Source: Holosporaceae bacterium (GTDB lineage Bacteria > Pseudomonadota > Alphaproteobacteria > UBA3830). Taken from it: a stretch of DNA of 8,077 bases. Shown here piece by piece: positions 1 through 6,325 of this stretch. The stretch lies in the NCBI GenBank assembly GCA_031282785.1, contig JAITDB010000026.1:1-8077 (forward strand). Reading direction: 5' to 3'. Every line of letters begins with the position of its first letter. The stretch's first letter is position 1. A program made the translations under genes and the position numbers. Under the pieces are notes generated by a model. The model ran no database searches, was not told the DNA's origin, and worked only from the letters and a program-made list of their open reading frames with translations.

Positions 1-767
<767 letters not shown>

Positions 768-768
768 A

Positions 769-784
769 ACGACTATTAAGTCGT
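769..784 (-). other. Hairpin just upstream of the 16S 5' end
   Basis: A perfect 6-bp inverted repeat (ACGACT / AGTCGT) with a 4-nt loop sits within two bases of the predicted mature 16S 5' end. It is transcribed as part of the pre-16S leader. Its place suggests a role in folding or processing of the 5' end; that role is inferred from location only. Confidence 0.55.
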
Positions 785-787
785 CCT

Positions 788-831
788 AGCCTCATATCAT
801 ATCTGACGCAAGATCTGATATGTATAAGGCT
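788..831 (-). other. Long stem-loop in the pre-16S leader
   Basis: AGCCTCATATCATATC (788-803) pairs with GATATGTATAAGGCT (817-831), giving about 15 pairs with one bulged base. One apparent mismatch becomes a G-U pair in the minus-strand RNA. The loop is ~13 nt. No T-run follows in the direction of rRNA transcription, so this is a leader structure and not a terminator. Leader stems of this kind are often RNase III processing or antitermination-related elements. The classic 16S processing stalk pairs leader with trailer, and the trailer is not in the window. Confidence 0.6.
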
Positions 832-880
832 CTAATTGCGCCATCTACATATCCCTTCTTCTATTTTCGTCTGTTAACTT

Positions 881-892
881 TTTCAAAGATCG
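881..892 (-). promoter_or_regulatory. boxA-like antitermination element of the rRNA leader
   Basis: On the minus strand the leader reads CGATCTTTGAAA just after the predicted transcription start. This resembles the boxA core (GCTCTTTAACA, or the TTCTTTGAAA form seen in many alphaproteobacterial and Firmicute rRNA leaders). Such an element would recruit NusB/NusE for rRNA antitermination. The match is partial, so this is a probable assignment. Confidence 0.5.
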
Positions 893-900
893 TGAGTGCA

Positions 901-929
901 TTTATACATAAAACTCCGACCCTCGTCAA
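901..929 (-). promoter_or_regulatory. rRNA promoter (sigma-70 type)
   Basis: On the minus strand TTGACG (-35, 924-929) is followed by a 17-bp spacer and TATAAA (-10, 901-906), nearly ideal for the housekeeping sigma factor. The start should be near 894, giving a leader of about 127 nt before mature 16S. The discriminator (TGCACTC) is moderately GC-rich, as expected if the promoter answers to ppGpp or growth rate; that is an inference. Confidence 0.8.
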
Positions 930-966
930 CCACTTTTTCTCATTTTTTTCGAAAAAATTTTAAATT
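930..966 (-). promoter_or_regulatory. AT-rich UP-element-like region upstream of the rRNA promoter
   Basis: Directly upstream of the -35 box the minus strand holds phased A and T tracts (AAAATTTTTTCGAAAAAAA, then GAAAAAG nearer the promoter). Their composition resembles the UP element bound by the RNA polymerase alpha C-terminal domain. The best-matching A/T block sits about one helical turn further upstream than the E. coli consensus, so the assignment is tentative. Confidence 0.45.
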
Positions 967-1136
967 TGCAAATAGCCTTGTTAAAATTCGTTTTTTTCGC
1001 AATCGTTGAAAGAACCATCAAAAAAAAATACCTATGTTTGGGAAATTATTCTGGTAGAAAAAGCGAAATATTCGTGAAATCCACAAAAAATAAGTTTTTC
1101 TTCTAAAAATGTCGGTTTCGATATAACGTAGATTTA

Positions 1137-1165
1137 TTGTGCTTCGTAACTAAAACGTGTAGAAT
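1137..1165 (+). promoter_or_regulatory. Candidate promoter for the trcR cluster
   Basis: TTGTGC (1137-1142) and TAGAAT (1160-1165) are separated by 17 bp. The -10 box matches consensus at five of six positions and the -35 box at three. A start near 1172 would give a short leader of about 22 nt before the trcR ATG. The distance and orientation fit, but the -35 is weak. Confidence 0.4.
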
Positions 1166-1193
1166 GCTCGCAGATTATGAATGGATATGAACT

Positions 1194-1733
1194 ATGGCAA
1201 CACCTATTATGCCTCAGGGCACCGCGATTTGGTTAATTGAAAATACAGCTCTTACATTTGAGCAGATAGCGAGTTTTTGCGGACTGCATCCGCTGGAAGT
1301 TCAAGCTTTAGCCGACGAGCAAGTTTCGGCCGGCATGATCGGCATTGATCCAGTGAATCTCGGACAGTTAACGCGGGAAGAAATAGAACGCTGCTCGCAG
1401 GAACCAACGGCAAAATTGACTATGGCGACGCAAAAAATTATTGTAGCGAATCCCAAGCCCAAGAAAAAATACACTCCTCTGCTGAAGAGACAGGAGCGTC
1501 CCAACGCAATTGCGTGGCTGATCAAATTTTTTCCGGATTTGCCGGATTCCAGCATATGTTCTTTGGTTTCCACCACAAAAACCACGGTACAGGCGGTACG
1601 GGACAAGACTCACGCACGCATGAGCGAAATTCGTCCGAAGGATCCGGTTCTGCTGGGATTTTGTACGCAGGTCGAACTGGACGCCGCTGTCTCGCAAATA
1701 AAACGCATCGGCAGCGCAGAAGATAACAAATAA
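1194..1733 (+). CDS. trcR: TrcR-type cell-cycle transcriptional regulator (DUF1013)
   Basis: The 179-aa product matches the DUF1013 family, named TrcR in Caulobacter, where it is an RNA-polymerase-associated regulator of cell-cycle genes. The N-terminus (MATPIMPQGTAIWLIENTAL, then FEQIASFCGLHPLEVQALAD) is the family's helix-turn-helix-like block. A second conserved block begins near residue 96 (YTPLLKRQERPNAIAWLIKF), continues through a TTKTTVQAVRDKTH helix-turn-helix-like segment (about 128-140) and ends with PKDPVLLGFC and ELDAAV. The family is alphaproteobacterial, often longer (~200-230 aa); here the linker between blocks is short and lysine-rich. The start gives the usual family N-terminus, but its ribosome binding site is weak (GGA about 9 nt upstream). 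It is first in the plus-strand cluster, 26 bp before tldD. The role in this organism is inferred from family membership. Confidence 0.88.
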   Translation: MATPIMPQGTAIWLIENTALTFEQIASFCGLHPLEVQALADEQVSAGMIGIDPVNLGQLTREEIERCSQEPTAKLTMATQKIIVANPKPKKKYTPLLKRQERPNAIAWLIKFFPDLPDSSICSLVSTTKTTVQAVRDKTHARMSEIRPKDPVLLGFCTQVELDAAVSQIKRIGSAEDNK

Positions 1734-1759
1734 GACTGAAATATAAGGAAAAATATATT

Positions 1760-3180
1760 ATGTCGTCGCAGGAGAATTTTTTTAGAGGCATTTGCGATCT
1801 GGACGGTCTAGAAAAAGTAGCGCTGAACGCGTTTTGCAACGGAAATTCCGGAGAATTATTCATAGAATACCGGGAAGATGAAGCTCTGCGCATTGAAGAC
1901 GGTCAAGTGCAAACGCCCCGTTTTAGTGGAAAAAGAGGATTCGGTCTGCGCAGCTTTAGGGGAGAAGCGTCTCGTTATTCTTACTCGTCTTCTTTGGACA
2001 TAGCTTCTATATCTAGAGCAGTGGGCGTCGTTAATGCGGAATATTCCGAAAGCCATCCTGCCATCGAGATAAAAAACGCAGATTCTTCTCGCAATTTATA
2101 TGCTCCGCAGCAATTTATAAATTCCATATTGTTGGAAGATAAAATAATTTTTTTGAAATCCATTGATGCTTACGCTCGCTCGAAATCTCCGCATATCCGA
2201 CAGGTAATAGCCGTTTTGGCCAGCTCCTGGCAGGTGGTGAGCATTCTTAAAGATTCCGGCGAAAAATACATCGATTTCAGACCTCTTGCGCGATTGACCG
2301 TATCCGTTGTGCTCGAGAAAAACGGACTTCTGGAATCAGGTGTTCATTCGGGTGGAGGACGTTATGACTATGGGCCATTAATTTCCGAATCCGTCATGAA
2401 ATCCTACGTAGATGAAGCACTGCGACAGGCAAACGTGAAATTGGAAGCGATTAAAGCACCTGTGGGAGAAATGCCGGTCGTGTTGGGCAATGGCTGGACC
2501 GGTATTCTACTGCACGAAGCCATTGGTCACGGACTGGAGGGAGACGCCATTCGCAAAAAAACGTCTTCTTTCCACAATTTACTGGGAGAACACATCGCTG
2601 CATCAGGCGTGACAGTGATTGACGACGGCAGCATCGAGAAGCGTCGCGGTTCCCTTAACGTAGACGACGAAGGAACGCCATCGAAGCGCAATGTCCTCAT
2701 AGAAAATGGAAAATTGGTCGGATTTATGCAGGATCGCATGAATGCTCAGCTCATGGGACAGCAAGTCACTGGTAACGGTCGCCGCGAAAATTATGAAAAT
2801 CTTCCGATTCCGCGTATGACGAATACTTTTATGCTGTCCGGAAATAATTCCTTTGAAGAAATGATCGGCAGCGTAAAAAAAGGAGTGTTTGCAAAATCTT
2901 TTGCAGATGGTCAGGTAGATGTCGCCTCTGGGAAATTCGTTTTTTCTGCCTCCGAGGCCTATCTGATAGAAAACGGCCGCATAACCGCTCCGGTAAAGGG
3001 AGCAATGCTCATAGGAGATGGCCCAGCATCTTGAAAAAAATTTCTCTGGTGGGAAATGACTTCGCTCTGGATCCGGGAATCGGCACCTGCGGAAAAGACG
3101 GCCAGTGGGTTCCGGTCGGAGTAGGAGAACCAAGTGTTTTAATCGACGGCATAACCGTCGGAGGCGCCAATTTAGGATAA
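1760..3180 (+). pseudogene. tldD: TldD metalloprotease gene with a frameshift near its 3' end
   Basis: TldD pairs with TldE/PmbA in a cytoplasmic zinc protease that degrades or matures small peptides, including microcin and antitoxin substrates in E. coli. The main frame runs from 1760 to a TGA at 3032-3034 and encodes 424 aa, with the zinc motif HEAIGHGLEGD (His252, Glu253, His257) and the family block NVDDEGTPSKRNVLIENG. After the stop the homology continues one frame over from 3031 to the TAA at 3178-3180, encoding the family C-terminus (SLVGNDFALDPGIGTCGKDG, then VGVGEPSVLIDGITVGGA). One missing base explains this: an extra C in the CCC at 3022-3024 would restore GDGPSILKK and a 473-aa protein of normal length. 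The cysteine of GTCGKDGQ (3088-3090), the third zinc ligand in the family, lies after the break. The rest is intact, so the change is recent or a sequencing error. A good Shine-Dalgarno (AAGGA) precedes the ATG. The partner pmbA/tldE is not in the window. Confidence 0.88.
3021..3034 (+). other. Frameshift site in tldD
   Basis: The main frame reads GGC CCA GCA TCT TGA, where the family expects G-P-x-x-L. Adding one C to the C run gives GGC CCC AGC ATC TTG, which joins exactly to the downstream frame. The A7 run at 3034-3040 lies after the stop and cannot be the cause. There is no X-XXY-YYZ slippery heptamer before the stop, so programmed -1 frameshifting looks unlikely. Confidence 0.8.
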
Positions 3181-3193
3181 AATTAGGATAATA
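3172..3193 (+). repeat. Tandem 11-bp duplication over the tldD end and dcd ribosome binding site
   Basis: TTAGGATAAAA is followed at once by TTAGGATAATA. The first copy contains the last tldD codons and TAA stop; the second supplies the AGGA (3185-3188) that lies 8 nt before the dcd ATG. It looks like a small tandem duplication that created or moved the dcd ribosome binding site. Confidence 0.7.
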
Positions 3194-3196
3194 GAT

Positions 3197-3754
3197 ATGT
3201 TGTTGTGCGATAGATTAATACGTGAACTGGTGGAAAAACATGCTATGATAGATCCATTCGTGGATAAATTGAGTCAAAAATCAATAATTTCCTATGGATT
3301 GTCTTCCTACGGATACGATGCAAGAGTCTCGGACGAATTCAAGATCTTCACTAACATCGATAATGCCATCGTGGATCCTAAACAATTTTCTGCCAAAAGT
3401 TTCATAGACCGCAAAACCGATTGCTGTATTATTCCACCCAATAGCTTTGCCCTTGCCAGAACCATCGAGTACTTTCGCATTCCGAGGGATGTGTTCGTGC
3501 TGTGTGTGGGAAAATCCACCTATGCCCGATGCGGCATCATCGTAAACGTTACTCCTCTCGAGCCAGAATGGGAAGGACATGTAACGCTGGAATTTTCGAA
3601 TACCACTCAGCTCCCCGCAAAAATATACGCCCATGAGGGAGCATGTCAGTTTCTGTTCTTCAAAATTTCGGAAACCTGCGACGTTTCCTACAAAGACAGA
3701 AACGGAAAATATATGGGACAAATCGGCGTTACACTCCCAAAAATTTATTCCTAG
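3197..3754 (+). CDS. dcd: dCTP deaminase
   Basis: The 185-aa product deaminates dCTP to dUTP in the cytoplasm, the step that supplies dUTP, and through dUTPase dUMP, for thymidylate synthesis. It has the full trimeric Dcd pattern: [10 protein letters not shown] (36-45), the nucleotide-binding [10 protein letters not shown] (105-114) with Ser107 and Arg111, the catalytic glutamate in TLEFSN (Glu132, equivalent to E. coli Glu138), and a C-terminal GKYMGQ segment that closes over the triphosphate. Length is normal for the alphaproteobacterial form (~184 aa). The [20 protein letters not shown] wording is typical of that subgroup, which differs from the E. coli type by a two-residue gap. The start is supported by AGGA 8 nt upstream. 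It lies 16 bp after the tldD remnant and 15 bp before the Tim44-domain gene, so it is probably co-transcribed. A bifunctional dCTP deaminase/dUTPase is possible but not shown by the sequence. Confidence 0.96.
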   Translation: MLLCDRLIRELVEKHAMIDPFVDKLSQKSIISYGLSSYGYDARVSDEFKIFTNIDNAIVDPKQFSAKSFIDRKTDCCIIPPNSFALARTIEYFRIPRDVFVLCVGKSTYARCGIIVNVTPLEPEWEGHVTLEFSNTTQLPAKIYAHEGACQFLFFKISETCDVSYKDRNGKYMGQIGVTLPKIYS

Positions 3755-3769
3755 GATATTTATGATAAT

Positions 3770-4372
3770 ATGTTTGGCTTGATTTTTTTCATATGCATAA
3801 CGGTGTTTCTGCTAATACGCCTCAATAATATTTTGGGCATGCATATCGGATTTAAAGCAGACGTCAAAAACGATATCTTCGGCAGCGAAAATACCGTAGA
3901 AGAAGTCTCGTCCGCTGTAAAAATGCAGGAAAAAATCCAAACGGTATCGGAGATTTTCCCGACCTTTAATGCAGAAGATTTTTTGGATAAAGCCAAAAAG
4001 GCCTTCGAAATAATTTTTGCAGCCTACGCCGAAGAAGATAAAATCACTCTGAACGATCTGCTGTGCCAAAGAATGTACAGCGCTTTTTCCATGGCCATCG
4101 ACGATAGAAAAAATAAACGAGAGAAATTGGAAGGAGTCCTGGTGAGATTTATCAGTGCCGAGATAATCGACGTCGCCGTTAAGAGTAATGACGTATTTCT
4201 CGACGTAAAATTCGTCACGGAACAGAGCAATGTCCTGAAAAATCATCTAGGTGAGGTCATTGAGGGAAGCTCCGACTACGTGGAAACGCGCACCGATATC
4301 TGGACCTTCAGTCGGAAAAAAATATCTGGCAATCCCAAGTGGCTGCTATACGAAATCAAAAATCAGGAGTAG
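3770..4372 (+). CDS. Tim44/TimA-domain membrane-anchored protein
   Basis: The 200-aa product has an N-terminal membrane segment (about residues 2-18, MFGLIFFICITVFLLIRLNN) followed by a charged linker and a Tim44-like domain (about 60-200). Family hallmarks are FNAEDFLDKAKKAFEIIFAA, a central ISAEIIDVAV block, the VKFVTEQSNV strand and the ending TDIWTFSRK...NPKWLLYEIK. In mitochondria Tim44 is the motor adaptor of the inner-membrane translocase. Alphaproteobacterial relatives (TimA) are inner-membrane proteins with the domain in the cytoplasm and an uncertain partner. The usual alphaproteobacterial protein is ~210-235 aa, so this one is compact. Its start is 15 bp after dcd. An out-of-frame ATG at 3762 opens a six-codon ORF (MIICLA) that lies nearer to the AGGAT at 3753-3757 than the true start does. 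The gene ends 16 bp before trmL. The assignment by domain is firm, but the cellular job is inferred. Confidence 0.88.
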   Translation: MFGLIFFICITVFLLIRLNNILGMHIGFKADVKNDIFGSENTVEEVSSAVKMQEKIQTVSEIFPTFNAEDFLDKAKKAFEIIFAAYAEEDKITLNDLLCQRMYSAFSMAIDDRKNKREKLEGVLVRFISAEIIDVAVKSNDVFLDVKFVTEQSNVLKNHLGEVIEGSSDYVETRTDIWTFSRKKISGNPKWLLYEIKNQE

Positions 4373-4388
4373 AGCCGGAAAAATTTTC

Positions 4389-4883
4389 ATGCTGAATGTC
4401 GCGCTGTATCATCCGCAAATTCCTCAAAATACTGGCACATTATTGCGATTGGCCTCATGTCTTGGTTTTAGACTGGATTTAATTCGGCCTTTTGGATTCG
4501 TATTCAGCAATAAAAATCTGAGAAGGGCCGCCATGGACTACATAGCAACGGCAGATTATTTTTTGCACGACTCCTTCGACGCCTTTTGGAAAAAATACCA
4601 GGACAGAAGAATCATTGCACTGGACTCAAATGAGCATATTTCTTCGGTACCTCATCATGATTTTTCCTACGATATCAATGACATTCTGCTGGTAGGATCT
4701 GAGCACTATGGTTTTCTGCCGGAAGATCTTATCCGTCTGAAATATCGAGTCAGGATTCCCATGCTTTCGCAGCGCAGATCCCTGAACATGGCCGTTGCTG
4801 CAGCGATGGTCGTTGGAGAGGCAATGTCGCAGCTGAAACTGTATCGAGATGCGTCTGATTCCCAGGAAAAACCCGAGCTATAA
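4389..4883 (+). CDS. trmL: tRNA (cytidine/uridine-34-2'-O)-methyltransferase TrmL
   Basis: The 164-aa product is a SPOUT-class (trefoil knot) methyltransferase that uses S-adenosylmethionine to methylate the ribose of the wobble base in tRNA-Leu isoacceptors. The three SpoU/TrmH motifs are present: YHPQIPQNTGTLLRLA (7-22) with the conserved Asn14 and Arg20, LVGSEHYGFLPE (101-112), and IPM...RSLNMAVAAAMVVGEAM (123-146) forming the knot. Length agrees with TrmL (~150-160 aa), which has only the catalytic domain. The frame is open back to 4251, but those 46 extra codons overlap the Tim44-domain gene and look unlike the family. MLNVALYHPQ is the normal start and leaves a 16-bp gap with a GGA about 9 nt upstream. 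It is the last gene of the plus-strand cluster; its final codons form one arm of the terminator. The relative TrmJ/TrmH group is less likely, given the length and N-terminus. Confidence 0.93.
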   Translation: MLNVALYHPQIPQNTGTLLRLASCLGFRLDLIRPFGFVFSNKNLRRAAMDYIATADYFLHDSFDAFWKKYQDRRIIALDSNEHISSVPHHDFSYDINDILLVGSEHYGFLPEDLIRLKYRVRIPMLSQRRSLNMAVAAAMVVGEAMSQLKLYRDASDSQEKPEL

Positions 4884-4922
4884 ATCTAATGAACTCAATC
4901 ATCGAGCTCGGAGTTTTTTTTT
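4867..4922. terminator. Bidirectional terminator between the converging operons
   Basis: CCGAGCT (4873-4879) and AGCTCGG (4905-4911) form a stem that grows to about 13 pairs if one A is bulged, because AAAAAC pairs with GTTTTT. On the plus strand the stem is followed by nine T (4914-4922). On the minus strand the other arm is followed by GTTTTT. The ~25-nt loop holds both stop codons: trmL TAA (4881-4883) and the lipoprotein gene stop (4895-4897). The arms encode the end of TrmL (PEL) and of the opposite protein (SEL). An alternative shorter plus-strand stem, AACTC/GAGTT, uses the same T-run. Confidence 0.7.
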
Positions 4923-5173
4923 CGTATTAATATGGCTTTTTGCTTCAATTCTTCCTGTTTTTTCATCATGGCCTCATAGGAAAACGACTCGGCATTCAGA
5001 TCTGGCAGTTCCGGTGTTTTATAGGACGTGCAGGAAGAGAGGCAAAAAAAAAGCAAGAAAGAGATCGTTGCATGGCTAAAAAAATTCCCCTTACCCCAAA
5101 AAAAACGCAGATATCTATGTCGCTGTGCAGAGTTGGTCTGGTTTTGAAAAAATTGATTGAGGAATTTATTCAT
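4895..5173 (-). CDS. Small putative lipoprotein, unknown function
   Basis: The 92-aa product is not a family I recognise. A hydrophobic stretch (about 36-47, ATISFLLFFCLS) ends in a lipobox, Leu-Ser-Ser-Cys48, followed by a polar mature part of ~45 residues that ends in a Lys/Glu-rich helical tail (MMKKQEELKQKAILIRKKNS). This suggests a small lipidated envelope protein. The 35-residue basic region before the hydrophobic stretch is unusually long for a signal peptide. The chosen ATG overlaps the upstream stop (ATGAATAA, 8-bp overlap), which favours translational coupling. Another ATG at 5071-5073, in a different frame, would reach the lipobox only if the nine-base homopolymer at 5044-5052 were miscounted, giving a short MQRSLSCFFF-type leader. 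So the N-terminus is uncertain. It is last in the psd operon and converges on trmL with an 11-bp gap between stops. Confidence 0.55.
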   Translation of the reverse strand: MNKFLNQFFQNQTNSAQRHRYLRFFWGKGNFFSHATISFLLFFCLSSCTSYKTPELPDLNAESFSYEAMMKKQEELKQKAILIRKKNSELDD

Positions 5174-6323
5174 ATTCGTCTGTTCCCATCGATTTTATTT
5201 TTGTCAGCAGGCGTGTTTTCAGAGATTCTATTTTCGGATCCAAAGTTTTCTCAGTGTAGCATTTTTTTCGGATTTCGGCGTTTGGATATATGTTAGCATC
5301 GTTTATCAGATTTTCGGTCACGAATTGCGCTGAAGCGGTCACGGCATTTGCGCGGGAAGTCTGGTTGGTGACCTGCGCAATTACCTTCGGATGAAATAAA
5401 AATCCCATAAATGCGTAGACGTTTCTCAAATGGCGCGCTCCGTTCGGAATGGCAATGACGTCCACCCACAGTGACGCCCCCTCTCGCGGCGGAAAAAATT
5501 TCACCTGAGGCTTTTTATTGTCGGACCGTATTCTGATTATGTCGCCGGACGTGCTCAGAGTAACGCAGGCGTTTCCTGAAGCGATATCCTCAAAGCCATA
5601 GGCGGTAAATTTCGAGATATAACGGCGGATTTTTTTCAAATGTTCGGAGGCCTTGCGAATATCTTCCTCTTTTTCGCTCTCCGGATTGAGTCCTAAGTAC
5701 GCCAGCACAGCCGGAAACAATTCAGACGGAGACTCATATAACGATATTCTATATTTACTGATTTTTTCCGCATAGACCGGATCAAATATTATGGCTAGAC
5801 TATCCTTGGGAGCGTCAGGCACAAGACTGTCCACGATGCTTTCGTCCATGCCAATGCCAGATATGCCAAATTGATACGGAACAGCATAGTCGTTTTCTTG
5901 GTCATCCTCCGATAATCGAGCAAGAATATCCGGATCGAATATTTTTCGGTCGATCCTCGTCTTATCGATTTTTTGATAGATGCCCGCCTTCAGCTGACGA
6001 GAAAAATTCGGCCACGCCGTTGGAAAAACCATGTCATATCTGGATCCGCCAGCCAATAATTTTGCCTCGAGAATTTCGTTGGAGTCAAAAATATCCACAA
6101 TTACGCGAATTCCAGTTAAATCTTCAAATAATTCGATTAGTTCATGGGGAATATAATCGATACCCATATCTACGTAGAGAATTTTTTCCCGATCGAAAGG
6201 ACCAAAATCAATTTGCGAAAGTTCCTGATACAACTCGCTTTCGTTGGGACGAGAATGACGAACCCCGGAAAAAAATACGTACAAAGAACATATAATAATT
6301 GCTAGAACAACATATCTTTTCAT
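5166..6323 (-). CDS. PotD/PotF-type extracellular solute-binding protein
   Basis: The 385-aa product is a periplasmic binding protein of the spermidine/putrescine family (SBP type 1/2 fold). Family landmarks in order: DYIPHELIELFEDLTGI (56-72), YDSNE-like IFDSNEILEAKLLAG (78-92), YDMVFPTAW (96-104), YAVPYQFGISGIG (146-158), SPSELFPAVLAYLGL (198-212), STSGD (257-261) and LWVDVIAIPNGA (285-296). Residues 4-19 are a hydrophobic signal or anchor without a clear cleavage site or lipobox cysteine, so the protein may stay membrane-tethered. Two tryptophans that clamp polyamines in PotD/PotF appear replaced: the NW(S)DYI motif reads MGIDYI (Gly54), and GW(S)GD reads STSGD (Thr258). The acidic Asp261 and Asp288 remain. 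The ligand may therefore not be a polyamine. It starts 2 nt after the pssA stop with no visible Shine-Dalgarno, so translation is probably coupled. No permease or ATPase gene is in view. Confidence 0.85.
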   Translation of the reverse strand: MKRYVVLAIIICSLYVFFSGVRHSRPNESELYQELSQIDFGPFDREKILYVDMGIDYIPHELIELFEDLTGIRVIVDIFDSNEILEAKLLAGGSRYDMVFPTAWPNFSRQLKAGIYQKIDKTRIDRKIFDPDILARLSEDDQENDYAVPYQFGISGIGMDESIVDSLVPDAPKDSLAIIFDPVYAEKISKYRISLYESPSELFPAVLAYLGLNPESEKEEDIRKASEHLKKIRRYISKFTAYGFEDIASGNACVTLSTSGDIIRIRSDNKKPQVKFFPPREGASLWVDVIAIPNGARHLRNVYAFMGFLFHPKVIAQVTNQTSRANAVTASAQFVTENLINDANIYPNAEIRKKCYTEKTLDPKIESLKTRLLTKIKSMGTDEYE

Positions 6324-6325
6324 AT

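Larger units (their letters stand above)
768..1193. other. Divergent intergenic region between 16S rRNA and trcR
   Basis: This 426-bp stretch has no credible gene. The left part (768-894) is the transcribed 16S leader with two hairpins and a boxA-like motif, and 901-966 is the rRNA promoter and its AT-rich upstream region. The right part (about 970-1130) is strongly AT-rich with homopolymers, including nine A at 1020-1028, and I see no further structure in it. A weaker plus-strand promoter lies at 1137-1165. I found no tRNA and no clear DnaA box or CRISPR unit. Confidence 0.8.

Noticed and set aside
970..1130. AT-rich stretch as a replication origin
   Set aside because: I saw no clear DnaA boxes or repeated units; AT richness alone fits a divergent promoter region.
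3021..3040. Programmed -1 ribosomal frameshift in tldD
   Set aside because: The A7 run lies after the zero-frame stop, and there is no slippery heptamer before it. A single lost C explains the break better.
4251..4388. Upstream extension of trmL by 46 codons
   Set aside because: It overlaps the Tim44-domain gene in another frame, is unlike the family, and the normal TrmL start MLNVALYHPQ lies at 4389.
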